NCBI RefSeq assembly: GCF_000943555.1
Contig: NZ_JTDV01000015.1
Coordinates: 62,001 to 126,000 of the forward strand
Source: Neotamlana nanhaiensis
Lineage (GTDB): Bacteria > Bacteroidota > Bacteroidia > Flavobacteriales > Flavobacteriaceae
Reading direction: 5' to 3'
DNA: 64,000 bases
This document shows positions 53,465 through 62,173 of this stretch, one piece after another (the first letter of the stretch is position 1; each line of letters opens with the position of its first letter). The translations under genes were made by a program, and so were the position numbers. The notes under the pieces were generated by a model, which searched no databases, was not told the origin of the DNA, and was given only the letters and a program-made list of their open reading frames with translations.

Positions 53465-54010
53465 GTGAAAAAGTCATCTTTATATATCATAAATCAGTTA
53501 AAACCTAAATTAATGGAGCTTCCTAAACTGGTAAGTGCAATTCAGCAAAAAAAGTTTAGCTCTATTGATACGTTGTTTACATGGCTTGAAACAACAGAGG
53601 ACACTTTAAAAACTTTAAATTACACACAATGTGCCGAAGTTTCTGGTTTACGCGCCCAATTAGCACAACAAAAGTTTGTTTTAAACGGAAAACCCAACGA
53701 ACGTAAAAAACGACAAATAAGTAAGGCCTTAGAAATAATACATCCAGCTCAAGAGGTGGTTTCTCAAATTATTTTGCCTTTGGAAGAGAAAATTGAACAG
53801 GCGCGAGGGTTACTAAAACAAATATTAAATGTGGCTATGAGCTTAGGTATTTTACCCGAAGCAACACCGCAAGATTTTAATAGTTACGTGTATAATGTTT
53901 GGGGTATTTTGGTAGCGCACGAACAGTTACGAAATGGCATGAATAACGTTAAGGCTTTAATTGGGATGGCCGATGGTATTCAAATTCTAGCCGAAGAAAT
54001 TGAAATGTAA
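53465..54010 (+). CDS. All-helical protein of the DUF2589 cluster, function unknown
   Basis: A 181-residue protein I do not recognise. It is predominantly helical, with a basic segment (NGKPNERKKRQISKALEII) and no Cys-pair, nucleotide-binding or membrane motif. It starts with GTG 53465 (MKKSSLYIINQLKPKLMELPKLV); the first in-frame ATG, at about 53513, is later and would cost 16 residues. Its gap to the upstream gene is 15 bp, and its stop is 3 bp from the end of the convergent phosphoesterase gene. It is likely co-expressed with the two preceding proteins and may be a partner or chaperone, by position only. Confidence 0.7.
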   Translation: MKKSSLYIINQLKPKLMELPKLVSAIQQKKFSSIDTLFTWLETTEDTLKTLNYTQCAEVSGLRAQLAQQKFVLNGKPNERKKRQISKALEIIHPAQEVVSQIILPLEEKIEQARGLLKQILNVAMSLGILPEATPQDFNSYVYNVWGILVAHEQLRNGMNNVKALIGMADGIQILAEEIEM

Positions 54011-54013
54011 GGC

Positions 54014-54505
54014 CTATTTTTTAAACTCAATAACTTCAAGGTTGTCAATTTTTTTGCCATCAATAGTAAAACGAAGCATAGTGCGAACTTTATGAAAGCC
54101 GTGTTTACCAACCGCACCGGGATTCATGTGTATTAAATTTAATTTTTTATCGGGCATAACTTTTAAAATATGCGAGTGCCCGCAAATAAACAACCGTGGC
54201 GGGTTTTGCCTAATTTCGGAAATCGTTCTAACATTGTATTTAGGCGGATAACCACCAATATGCGTTATCCAAACATCAACATCTTCGCATAAAAAGCGGT
54301 TATGTTCTGGAAATTCTACGCGAACGCTAGCATCATCAATATTGCCATAAACACCTCGTAAAGGTTTAAGGGCTTTTATGGCATCGGTTACTTTTAAATC
54401 GCCAATATCTCCGGCGTGCCAAACTTCATCAGCTTGTTTTACGTATTTTAAAATGTCGTTGTCAATATGGCCGTGTGTATCAGAAAGGAGGAGGATTTTT
54501 TTCAT
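54014..54505 (-). CDS. YfcE/MJ0936-like metallophosphoesterase
   Basis: A 163-residue calcineurin-like phosphodiesterase. Metal-binding motifs are ILLLSDTHGHID (Asp8, His10), VWHAGDIGDL, GVYGNID (with Asn), ITHIGG and FICGHSHI in the expected order. Such proteins cleave phosphodiesters such as cyclic nucleotides or bis(p-nitrophenyl) phosphate in vitro. Their natural substrates are mostly unknown. Length is standard for the family. It converges with the DUF2589 cluster (3-bp gap) with no terminator between them, so antisense overlap of transcripts is likely. Confidence 0.9.
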   Translation of the reverse strand: MKKILLLSDTHGHIDNDILKYVKQADEVWHAGDIGDLKVTDAIKALKPLRGVYGNIDDASVRVEFPEHNRFLCEDVDVWITHIGGYPPKYNVRTISEIRQNPPRLFICGHSHILKVMPDKKLNLIHMNPGAVGKHGFHKVRTMLRFTIDGKKIDNLEVIEFKK

Positions 54506-54620
54506 CTATAATTTAAAAATTTTTCTGGCAAATTTTTGATAATATTTTGATAAACCAATCTTATTAGTTCTATATTTATTCCTAATGAATTCAAATATTG
54601 AGCTAATATCCTTAACTAAT

Positions 54621-55283
54621 ATGATAAAAAAAATAACATTTTTAATTTTTATTACTTCAATGGCCTGCGTAATGGCTCAAGACAAGAATTTTGAAGACGG
54701 ATTTATTGTAACGACGAATAGCGATACGCTTTATGGGAAAATAAAAAAAGATAAAAAGTCTGTTATGAGTAAAAAGATTTATTTCGCAAAAAACGGAGGA
54801 GATTCTGGGGTGGAATTTTTTAAACCATCTAGTTTAAAGGGATTTAGTCTTTCAGATGAAAATTATGTTTCGGTTGATTTTAATAATACGAAAAATGGTA
54901 AAAAAATAGCATCAAAAAGGTTTGCTCAGGTTTTGGTAAATAAAGAGGTAAGTCTTTATAAAGTTGATTTAGATGCTTCTGAAATAAATTATGAATACGA
55001 ATCTCCAGCTTATTATGGGTATGTACTAAAGATGGATTCCAGCTTTTATTCATTAACGCAAGAAGAAGTTATAAGTAACAGAACGGAAAAAGGAATTTCG
55101 TTTAAAAGTGGTTTGCCATATCATGCCAATAAAAAGTATACTACCATACGAAAATATTATATCGGAATTTTGAAATATGCTTTTTTAAATTGTTCGAGAA
55201 TTAGTACACAAATAAACAATTTAAAGTTTGCAGATAAATCAATGATTAAATTGATATATGATTACAATAAATGTATGAAATAA
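54621..55283 (+). CDS. Secreted protein, function unknown
   Basis: A 220-residue exported protein. ATG 54621 gives a signal peptide (KKITFLIFITSMACVMAQD, cleaved near residue 20); an in-frame ATG at 54585 would add 12 polar residues before it. The mature part resembles the Bacteroidota family that begins DGFIVTTNSDTLYGKIKK, found as exported beta-rich proteins of unknown role. Its Lys-rich composition and FKPSSLKGFSLSDENYV fit that group. It ends with KFADKSMIKLIYDYNKCMK. There is no operon partner; truA starts 136 bp later. Confidence 0.72.
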   Translation: MIKKITFLIFITSMACVMAQDKNFEDGFIVTTNSDTLYGKIKKDKKSVMSKKIYFAKNGGDSGVEFFKPSSLKGFSLSDENYVSVDFNNTKNGKKIASKRFAQVLVNKEVSLYKVDLDASEINYEYESPAYYGYVLKMDSSFYSLTQEEVISNRTEKGISFKSGLPYHANKKYTTIRKYYIGILKYAFLNCSRISTQINNLKFADKSMIKLIYDYNKCMK

Positions 55284-55419
55284 TGTATTCTCTCAATGCG
55301 GTTAATGTCTATTCTTAAGTATGTTCATAAAATCTTTTTAATATAGAATTAAGATTATCGCTTTCGCAGAAACTACAAAACTATCTATATTTGTTGTTTA
55401 ATAAAAGAAGCAATTAAGA

Positions 55420-56160
55420 TTGAGGTATTTTTTAGAACTTTCGTATAACGGTACAGCGTATCATGGTTGGCAAAATCAACCAAATGCTATTAGCGTACAG
55501 GAAGTTATTGAAAAAGCATTATCCACCTTGTTAAATACCAAAACAAGTATTGTTGGTGCAGGACGAACCGATGCAGGTGTTCATGCTAAACAAATGTTTG
55601 CGCATTTTGAAACAGAGCATCCTGTAACTAGGAATTTGGTATATAAGTTAAACTCTTTTTTACCTAAAGATGTCGCTATTCACGATTTATTTGAAGTTAA
55701 TACCGAAGCGCATGCACGTTTTGATGCTTTAAGCAGAACTTATTTGTATAGAATTGCCACTAAAAAAAATGTATTTAATTTTAATAATGCCTATTTTGTA
55801 AATCAGGAATTAGATTTAGGTAAAATGAATGAAGCCTCGCAAATCCTATTTCAGTACACCGATTTTCAATGTTTTTCTAAAACCAATACCGATGTAAAAA
55901 CATTTAATTGTAAAATAATGCAAGCGGAGTGGCGAAAGGTGGAAGACGAAATTCATTTTACTGTAAAAGCCGATCGGTTTTTAAGAAATATGGTTCGTGC
56001 CATAGTAGGTACCATGGTAAACATTGGTTTAGGTAAAATTGAGGTAGACGCGTTACATAATATAATTCAATCTAAAAGTAGAAGTGAAGCAGGGTTTTCG
56101 GTACCAGCTCATGGCTTATATTTAACTAATATTGCATATCCAGAGGAGATAAAAATATAA
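55420..56160 (+). CDS. truA: tRNA pseudouridine(38-40) synthase
   Basis: Isomerises uridines 38-40 in the anticodon arm of tRNAs. The 246 residues start at TTG 55420 (MRYFLELSYNGTAYHGWQ), which matches the family N terminus exactly, and no ATG fits. The catalytic Asp lies in GAGRTDAGVHA. LNSFLPKDVAI, ARFDALSRTYLYRI, and RFLRNMVRAIVGTMVNIG complete the fold. The stop overlaps the ABC exporter start by 1 nt (TAATG), so translation is coupled. The non-ATG start may keep expression low. Confidence 0.97.
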   Translation: MRYFLELSYNGTAYHGWQNQPNAISVQEVIEKALSTLLNTKTSIVGAGRTDAGVHAKQMFAHFETEHPVTRNLVYKLNSFLPKDVAIHDLFEVNTEAHARFDALSRTYLYRIATKKNVFNFNNAYFVNQELDLGKMNEASQILFQYTDFQCFSKTNTDVKTFNCKIMQAEWRKVEDEIHFTVKADRFLRNMVRAIVGTMVNIGLGKIEVDALHNIIQSKSRSEAGFSVPAHGLYLTNIAYPEEIKI

Positions 56161-57926
56161 TGAGTGAAACAAAAGATACATTTTTCGATTTTAAATTGTT
56201 TAAAAGGCTATTTAAGTTTATTAAGCCTTACAAACTCGTATTTTTTAGCTTAATAATTTGTGTTGTTTTATTAGCTGGCTTAAGTGCCGCAATACCTAAA
56301 CTTACAGAGTTTGCGATTGACGATAGTATGACCAATAAAAACCCAAAGGACTTTGTGTTTTACGTGACGCTTATGTTTGCGGCGTTAATTTTACAAACGA
56401 TTTTCCAGTTGTTATTTATGTATTACGCGTCGTGGTTGGGACAAAATTTGGTGAAAGATGTTCGTATAAACCTATTCGATCATTTACTTAGTTTTAAAAT
56501 GAAGTATTACGATAATTCTTCGGTTGGTGTTTTAATTACGCGCGCAGTAACCGATATGGAACGTATCGCCGATATTTTTGGTCAAGGTTTATTTATGATT
56601 TTTAGAGATCTTTTAACCATGACGGTGGTTTTTGGAGTGATGCTGTACACCAATGTAAAGCTGAGTTTAATTGTTTTAATAATGCTGCCAGTACTTTTAT
56701 ATGCTACCAGAATTTTTCAGAAGTATATGAAAAAAGCATTTGAAGAAGTACGTACCGAGGTTTCTAATTTAAATTCCTTTGTACAAGAACGCATTACAGG
56801 TATGAAAATTTTACAGTTGTTTACTCGTGAAACAATTGAGCACAAAAACTTTAAAACCATTAACGAACGCCATAAAAAAGGTTGGTTAAAAACGGTTTGG
56901 TATAACTCGTTTTTCTTTCCGATTGCCGAATTATCGGCTTCAATCACTGTTGGTTTAGTGGCTTGGTATGGTGGTTTAAATGTGGTGTTAAGCGATACAG
57001 TATCCCAAGGTGTTTTGGTGTCGTTTATTATGTTTATACCAATGTTGTTTAGTCCGTTACGCCAAATAGCCGATAAGTTTAATACGTTACAAATGGGTAT
57101 GGTTGCCGCAACGCGAGTGTTTAAAGTTTTAGATACTACTTCACATATTGATGATTCCGGAAACCAAATAGCAACGTCACTTAAAGGAGATATCAATTTT
57201 AATAAGGTGCATTTTAGTTATGTTGAAGACGAAGAGGTGCTAAAAGGTATATCTTTTAATGTGAATGCTGGTGAAACTATAGCTATTGTTGGTGCTACAG
57301 GCGCTGGGAAATCGACCATAATCAATTTATTAAATCGTTTTTATGAAATTAAAGGTGGCGATATTTTGGTTGATGGAACCAATATAAACCAATACACTTT
57401 GGCTTCATTAAGAAATCAAATTGCTGTGGTTTTACAGGATGTGTTTTTATTTGCTGATACTATTTTGAATAATATCACACTAAATCACCCTGAAATTTCT
57501 GAAGAAACGGTAGTTGAAGCAGCCAAAGCTATTGGTGTTCATGAGTTTATATCGAGCTTACCAAATGGATATCATTATAATGTAAAAGAACGCGGCGTGA
57601 TGCTTTCCTCTGGGCAACGACAGCTTATTTCGTTTTTACGAGCTTATGTTACAAATCCTAGTATTTTGGTTTTAGATGAAGCGACTTCATCCGTCGATTC
57701 GTATTCAGAACAACTCATACAGAATGCTACCGATAAAATAACCAAAGGCAGAACTTCAATTGTTATTGCTCACCGACTAGCAACCGTTAAAAAGGCCGAT
57801 AAAATTATTGTAATGGATGCTGGTGAAATTGTAGAACAAGGCACACACGACGAATTGCTTAAAAAAGAAAACGGTTACTATAAAAACTTGTATGAGGTAC
57901 AGTTTTTACAAGAAAAAGTAGCCTAA
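56160..57926 (+). CDS. ABC-type exporter, MsbA/multidrug-like (permease-ATPase fusion)
   Basis: A 588-residue half-transporter. Six membrane segments (about 25-325) are followed by a nucleotide-binding domain with Walker A GATGAGKST, the Q-loop ...AVVLQDVFLF, signature LSSGQRQL, Walker B ILVLDEATSS and the H-loop VIAHRLATV. It would work as a homodimer exporting lipid or drug; the MsbA function is likely in Bacteroidota but is not provable here. It is translationally coupled to truA. Its 3' end overlaps the convergent DUF3667 gene by 4 bp. Confidence 0.92.
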   Translation: MSETKDTFFDFKLFKRLFKFIKPYKLVFFSLIICVVLLAGLSAAIPKLTEFAIDDSMTNKNPKDFVFYVTLMFAALILQTIFQLLFMYYASWLGQNLVKDVRINLFDHLLSFKMKYYDNSSVGVLITRAVTDMERIADIFGQGLFMIFRDLLTMTVVFGVMLYTNVKLSLIVLIMLPVLLYATRIFQKYMKKAFEEVRTEVSNLNSFVQERITGMKILQLFTRETIEHKNFKTINERHKKGWLKTVWYNSFFFPIAELSASITVGLVAWYGGLNVVLSDTVSQGVLVSFIMFIPMLFSPLRQIADKFNTLQMGMVAATRVFKVLDTTSHIDDSGNQIATSLKGDINFNKVHFSYVEDEEVLKGISFNVNAGETIAIVGATGAGKSTIINLLNRFYEIKGGDILVDGTNINQYTLASLRNQIAVVLQDVFLFADTILNNITLNHPEISEETVVEAAKAIGVHEFISSLPNGYHYNVKERGVMLSSGQRQLISFLRAYVTNPSILVLDEATSSVDSYSEQLIQNATDKITKGRTSIVIAHRLATVKKADKIIVMDAGEIVEQGTHDELLKKENGYYKNLYEVQFLQEKVA

Positions 57927-58711
57927 TTTTTAGGGATGAAATCTTGAACAGATAGATCTCCTGTTATAAATAGCAGCCCCAAAGTTAATACTGATATTCC
58001 TATATAGCCTATAAAAACAAGGAATAAAAATACGGGTATGCGCCATACCAAAGATTTTTTAGTGTCTCCCGAATTTTTGTAAGACACGTAAAGGCAAAAC
58101 CCAATCATTATAACAATATATAAAACAGCGGTGTCAATATAAAATTGAGGGCTAATTAATAGAGCGAAAAAGGCATAAACAGTTGTAATAATACTGAAAC
58201 AAGTAAGCGAATAAGTCGCAATTACCGCATGCTCAGGAAAGTTGTATTGTTTTTTATTGAACACCACAAAACTAGAACATGCTATAATTGGAATATAGAA
58301 AAAATAGATAAAAGAACTATATTCCATAGTTGCTTCCATAATTTTTTGAGTACCAGCACCACCAGAACTTGTTTGTGCATAACCAATGGCCCCAAAATCA
58401 ATATATTTCCAAGCGACTTTTTTCATTAAAAACATGATTATTCCGGATAGAGTTAACGAAATAGCCAGTAAACTTACAGGGTCTAAATATTTTTTTCGAA
58501 GCCCAGAGATATAACCGCCACAAACCGCTTGCGGTTTAATTATTATGTCTTTTAGGGTTGCTAAAAGTGTATTGTCCAGATTAAAATAGCGTTCAAAAAA
58601 ATCGAAGATTAAGCTTTTTACAGTGATTCTTTTTCTAATAACTTTTGCACCACAATCTGGACAAAAACTATAATCGGTTCTTAGGTTGTTATTACAGTTT
58701 TTGCAAGTCAT
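57923..58711 (-). CDS. DUF3667-family membrane protein with N-terminal zinc ribbon
   Basis: A 262-residue protein. The N-terminal zinc ribbon has two CxxC pairs (CKNCNNNLRTDYSFCPDCG, Cys3, 6, 17, 20). A short amphipathic region (KSLIFDFFERYFNLDNTLLATLKDII) and GGYISGLRKKYLDPVSLLAISL then match DUF3667, and four to five membrane segments follow. The function is unknown. It is 5 bp after cdaA, so it belongs to the folP-lipoprotein-cdaA transcript, and it ends 4 bp inside the convergent exporter gene. Confidence 0.87.
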   Translation of the reverse strand: MTCKNCNNNLRTDYSFCPDCGAKVIRKRITVKSLIFDFFERYFNLDNTLLATLKDIIIKPQAVCGGYISGLRKKYLDPVSLLAISLTLSGIIMFLMKKVAWKYIDFGAIGYAQTSSGGAGTQKIMEATMEYSSFIYFFYIPIIACSSFVVFNKKQYNFPEHAVIATYSLTCFSIITTVYAFFALLISPQFYIDTAVLYIVIMIGFCLYVSYKNSGDTKKSLVWRIPVFLFLVFIGYIGISVLTLGLLFITGDLSVQDFIPKN

Positions 58712-58716
58712 TTAGT

Positions 58717-59508
58717 TTAATTTAAATCTTTTTTAATAAGGGAGTTAAGTTCGTTAGTGTCTTCGTAAATAACAAATTCACCATCTTTAAAATACGAAAT
58801 TTGTCCCGTTTCTTCACTTACAACCAGCGCTAAAGCATCTGTTTTTTCGCTTACCCCAATGGCTGCTCTATGGCGCAAACCAAAGCGTTGCGGTATGTTT
58901 TTTTCGTTATTAACTGGTAAAATTACGCGGGTTGCTTTTACAATATTGTTACTGACTATAATAGCGCCATCGTGTAACGGGCTATTCTTAAAAAAGATAC
59001 TTTCTATTATAGGTTGCGTTACTTTTATATTCATTTCATCGCCAGAAGAGGATAAAAAATCGAGGTTGTTATTGCGTTCAAAAACAATTAAAGCTCCCGT
59101 TTTAGACATGCTCATTTTATTACAAGCAGAAATTATGGCATCGACATCTGTGATGTTTTCGTCTTCGGTTTTTAAAAAGCTAAAGGGTTTTAAAAATTGC
59201 TTTCGTCGGTTAATGTTTGTAGAACCAACCATGAGTAAAAATTTCCTTATTTCGGGTTGAAAAACAACGATAAGCGCAATAATACCAACCTTAATAAAAC
59301 CTCCAAAAATACTGGTAAGCAGTTGCATGTTTAAAAACTCGGTAAGTTTCCAAACCAAGTAAATAATAATGATACCAATAAAGATATTGATAGCCACTGT
59401 ACCTTTAATAAGTTTGTATATGTAATAGAGTAGTAGGGCAACTAAAATTACATCGATAACATCTACAACGCTAAATTTTAAAATGTCTTTAAAAATCTCC
59501 AAAAGCAA
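58717..59508 (-). CDS. cdaA: Diadenylate cyclase CdaA
   Basis: Makes the second messenger cyclic di-AMP from two ATP at the membrane. The 263 residues comprise three N-terminal membrane segments (about 15-75) and a DisA_N domain (about 90-245). The active-site motifs are NSPLHDGAIIV (DGA) and GLRHRAAIGVS (RHR), and both are intact. GALIVFER and the preceding FLKPFSFLKT fit the family. It sits downstream of folP and a lipoprotein. c-di-AMP would be expected to control potassium or osmolyte balance. No phosphodiesterase or receptor gene is in the window. Confidence 0.95.
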   Translation of the reverse strand: MLLEIFKDILKFSVVDVIDVILVALLLYYIYKLIKGTVAINIFIGIIIIYLVWKLTEFLNMQLLTSIFGGFIKVGIIALIVVFQPEIRKFLLMVGSTNINRRKQFLKPFSFLKTEDENITDVDAIISACNKMSMSKTGALIVFERNNNLDFLSSSGDEMNIKVTQPIIESIFFKNSPLHDGAIIVSNNIVKATRVILPVNNEKNIPQRFGLRHRAAIGVSEKTDALALVVSEETGQISYFKDGEFVIYEDTNELNSLIKKDLN

Positions 59509-59542
59509 TAGGTTTTAGGTAAATTTAATAAAAATGAAGTAA

Positions 59543-60217
59543 TCAATTTATAAATTCGGTATTCGATATTTTAAGATGATTAATTTGATTGTTTTCAATA
59601 AGCGCTTTGTATTTGATATACTCTTGAAATGTTAGATTTTTTGAAAACCGCAGGGAAATTACAGCGTTTTTATTAAAAATGGTATTCAAGTTGTTTATGA
59701 AATCGCTTTCGGTGGTTTCAATTATAAAAGGTTTTTTTTCAGGATTAATGATGAAGATTTTTCCGTTATCATCAAAAAAGATGTTTTTAGTAGTCACTTG
59801 AAAATCTAGTGGTAAATTTTGGATTGTTAATTCTTTTTTATCTTGATAAAAGGTGTTGGTGAATTCAATAAACCCTAAATTGTTTCTACTAATATCATTA
59901 CAGGTGAAGTAATTTTTAGCTTTATTGTTTTTATGGCTCGCATTGGCCTTTTTTTCTTGAAGGAATTTTATTCGAGGAATAACTTGTTGTAATGTTAAAC
60001 GTTTATCAATATTTACCAGCCAATTTGTGGTGCCTATTAAATTTTTACGGTTGAGCAGAACACTGTCTTTTTGTGTTTCATCGTAAAAAATATATGCCGC
60101 CGAAACATCTTTAACATCATATATCTCGGAATGATTTATTTCTGGTAATTGTACCGTTTTTTCATTTCCGCAGGAAAAAAATAAAATACCAATTAAGAGT
60201 GAAAAAATATATTTCAT
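59543..60217 (-). CDS. Lipoprotein, function unknown
   Basis: A 224-residue exported protein. ATG 60217 (MKYIFSLLIGILFFSCGNEK) gives a lipoprotein signal with Cys at about 16. An in-frame ATG 60229 lies inside the heptamer array and would add four residues (MLDV). The mature part carries DVKDVSAAYIFYDETQKDSV, an alternation of short helices and strands with no known motif, ending NHLKISNTEFIN. It lies between folP and cdaA (34 bp gap to the latter). Its position in the cdaA unit is the only functional hint. Confidence 0.78.
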   Translation of the reverse strand: MKYIFSLLIGILFFSCGNEKTVQLPEINHSEIYDVKDVSAAYIFYDETQKDSVLLNRKNLIGTTNWLVNIDKRLTLQQVIPRIKFLQEKKANASHKNNKAKNYFTCNDISRNNLGFIEFTNTFYQDKKELTIQNLPLDFQVTTKNIFFDDNGKIFIINPEKKPFIIETTESDFINNLNTIFNKNAVISLRFSKNLTFQEYIKYKALIENNQINHLKISNTEFIN

Positions 60218-60219
60218 AA

Positions 60220-60261
60220 CATCTAACATCTAACATCTAACATCTAACATCTAACATCTAA
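60220..60261. repeat. Six-copy 7-bp tandem repeat CATCTAA between folP and the lipoprotein gene
   Basis: Six perfect heptamers (60220-60261; minus strand TTAGATG) fill the whole junction. The folP stop codon at 60244 (TAG) comes from a unit, and each unit carries both ATG and TAG on the minus strand. A change of one unit shifts the frame by 7 bases. Related two-unit copies supply the trpE stop at 3368-3381. Confidence 0.9.
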
Positions 60262-61074
60262 AGCTTCAACCAATTTCACGCATTCAACGGCTTCTTTTAC
60301 ATCGTGAACACGTAATATTTTAGCACCTTTTTGTAAGGCTATGGTGTTTAAAACGGATGTGCCATTTAGTGCTTCTTTTGGAGTAATATTTAGTTTTTTA
60401 TAAATCATCGATTTTCTAGAAACACCTGCAAGCAAAGGTTTTTCAATCATTTTAAATAACTCCATTTTGTTTAAAAGCTCATAATTCTGCTCCAAGGTTT
60501 TAGCAAAACCAAATCCTGGATCTATAATAATATCTTTAATTCCAAGCGTTTTTGCTAATGCTAATCTTTCAGAAAAATAAAATAGAATATCTTTAACCAA
60601 ATCGTTGTAAGTAGTTTGTTGTTGCATGGTTTTTGGTGTTCCGCGCATGTGCATCATAATATACGGTACATGCAAATCGGCAACACATTGTAGCATGTTC
60701 TCATCTAATTTTCCTGCCGAAATATCGTTTATAATGGCTGCACCAGCTTCAATACTTTGTTTTGCAACTTCGCTTCTAAAGGTGTCTATAGATAGTAAGG
60801 CTTCAGGAAACGATTTTAAAATTGACTTAATAATGGGAATAATTCGGTTTAATTCTTCGGTTTCGCTTACATGGTCGGCATTAGGGCGTGAACTATAGGC
60901 GCCTAAATCTATAAAAGTTGCGCCATTGTTTAGCATGTTTTCAACATGATTTAAAATGTCTTTTTCATTTTTATGCTTACCACCATCAAAAAAAGAATCT
61001 GGAGTTAGGTTTAAAATACCCATAACTTTTGGTGTTGATAAATCGATGAGGTTTCCTTTACAATTAATTGTCAT
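60244..61074 (-). CDS. folP: Dihydropteroate synthase
   Basis: Joins 6-hydroxymethyl-dihydropterin pyrophosphate with p-aminobenzoate in folate synthesis; target of sulfonamides. The 276 residues carry MGILNLTPDSFFDGG, DLGAYSSRPNADHVSE, SIDTFRSEVA, INDISAGK, MMHMRGTP, IIDPGFGFAKT and GVSRKS. All substrate motifs are intact. The last residues (about ALDVRC) are encoded by the heptamer array, so the C-terminal end depends on repeat number. It is the first gene of the folP-cdaA run. The 104-bp region to the divergent DUF1599 gene should hold both promoters. Confidence 0.96.
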   Translation of the reverse strand: MTINCKGNLIDLSTPKVMGILNLTPDSFFDGGKHKNEKDILNHVENMLNNGATFIDLGAYSSRPNADHVSETEELNRIIPIIKSILKSFPEALLSIDTFRSEVAKQSIEAGAAIINDISAGKLDENMLQCVADLHVPYIMMHMRGTPKTMQQQTTYNDLVKDILFYFSERLALAKTLGIKDIIIDPGFGFAKTLEQNYELLNKMELFKMIEKPLLAGVSRKSMIYKKLNITPKEALNGTSVLNTIALQKGAKILRVHDVKEAVECVKLVEALDVRC

Positions 61075-61178
61075 TCATACCGTTTTGAGGGTTGTTTGTA
61101 CTTCGTTGAAAAACTTTAAAGCTTCAACTTTGTACTTTAAACTATTTAGGCGAAATTTACGCAAAATTCGATTTATTT

Positions 61179-61715
61179 ATGCAAGAAACCTCAAAACAAT
61201 ACGATGCTGTAATAGAAACTTGTAAAAGTTTATTTGTAAAAAAAATGAGTGATTATGGTAGTGCGTGGCGTATTTTGCGTTTGCCATCGCTTACCGATCA
61301 AATTTTTATAAAAGCACAACGTATTCGAGGGTTGCAAGAAAATGATGTAAGAAAGGTAGATGAAGGCGAAGTAAGCGAGTTTATAGGCATTATAAATTAT
61401 TGCATTATGGCCTTAATTCAAATTGAAAAAGGTGTTGTAGATCAACCCGATTTAAGCACCGAAGAGGCAACAGAATTATACGAAAAGCAAGTCGCCATTA
61501 CCAAGAAGTTAATGGAAGATAAAAATCACGATTACGGTGAAGCTTGGCGCGATATGCGCGTAAGCAGCTTAACCGATTTAATTTTACAGAAATTACTTCG
61601 TGTAAAAACCATTGAAAACAACAAAGGAAAAACCTTGGTTAGTGAAGGTATTGATGCCAATTACCAGGATATGATTAATTATTCGGTTTTTGCTTTGATT
61701 CATCTAAAGGAGTAA
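61179..61715 (+). CDS. DUF1599-family protein
   Basis: A 178-residue protein made of two similar halves: VIETCKSLFVKKMSDYGSAWRILRLPSLTDQIFIKAQRIR and VAITKKLMEDKNHDYGEAWRDMRVSSLTDLILQKLLRVKTI. Each half contains a DYG.AWR.{3}PSLTD-type motif, the DUF1599 signature, and each is a short helical unit resembling an all-alpha nucleotide pyrophosphatase fold. The duplication is visible by eye. The enzymatic role is unknown. In many Bacteroidota this gene directly precedes the BT_3928-type gene, but here a four-helix-bundle gene lies between. Confidence 0.9.
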   Translation: MQETSKQYDAVIETCKSLFVKKMSDYGSAWRILRLPSLTDQIFIKAQRIRGLQENDVRKVDEGEVSEFIGIINYCIMALIQIEKGVVDQPDLSTEEATELYEKQVAITKKLMEDKNHDYGEAWRDMRVSSLTDLILQKLLRVKTIENNKGKTLVSEGIDANYQDMINYSVFALIHLKE

Positions 61716-61764
61716 AATACCAACATTATAAAACCCAAATTCCAAAATTAATATCTAAAAACAA

Positions 61765-62112
61765 TTGACTACTAAAACCTTTAATCTTGAAGAACGTACT
61801 TTCGAATTTGCTCGAGATTGTCGGTTTTTGTTTAAAAAGATAACAAAGTCGATTTCTAATATTGAGGATGGAAAACAATTAATTAGATCATCAGGCTCGG
61901 TAGGAGCAAATTATATTGAAGCTAATGAAAAGTTAGGAGCAAAAGATTTAAAATTTAGGTTAAAAATAGCGAGAAAAGAAGCAAAAGAAAGCGTGTATTG
62001 GTTGAAACTTTTAAAAGTAATGAATGAAGAATTTAAAACTGAAATCACAGCCTTAGAAATTGAAGCCAACGAGTTACGAAAAATATTATCAGCAATAATT
62101 AATAAAGTTTAA
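61765..62112 (+). CDS. Four-helix-bundle (S23/23S rRNA IVS-type) protein
   Basis: A 115-residue protein of the family once found in intervening sequences of 23S rRNA genes. NLEERTFEFARDCRFLFKKI at 6-25, IRSSGSVGANYIEANEKLGAKDLKFRLKIARKEAKESVYWLKLL in the centre and ELRKILSAIINK at the end give four amphipathic helices. It starts with TTG 61765 and no ATG fits. The family is frequent as stray genes in Bacteroidota. Around it the sequence AAATTCCAA (left) and TTGGAATTT (right, three times) occur, suggesting insertion into the DUF1599-BT_3928 unit. Confidence 0.9.
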   Translation: MTTKTFNLEERTFEFARDCRFLFKKITKSISNIEDGKQLIRSSGSVGANYIEANEKLGAKDLKFRLKIARKEAKESVYWLKLLKVMNEEFKTEITALEIEANELRKILSAIINKV

Positions 62113-62125
62113 TTCATGTATGTTA

Positions 62126-62173
62126 TTGGAATTTAGTTCAACTTGGAGTTTGGAATTTTAAAAATTGGAATTT
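62126..62173. repeat. Three TTGGAATTT copies downstream of the four-helix-bundle gene
   Basis: TTGGAATTT at 62126-62134, 62150-62158 and 62165-62173. The inverse, AAATTCCAA, lies at 61737-61745 on the other side of the gene, giving a longer inverted match (AAATTCCAAA with TTTGGAATTT at 62149-62158) that frames the inserted block. Confidence 0.65.

Noticed and set aside
60220-60261. CRISPR array
   Set aside because: Seven-base units without spacers are a simple tandem repeat.
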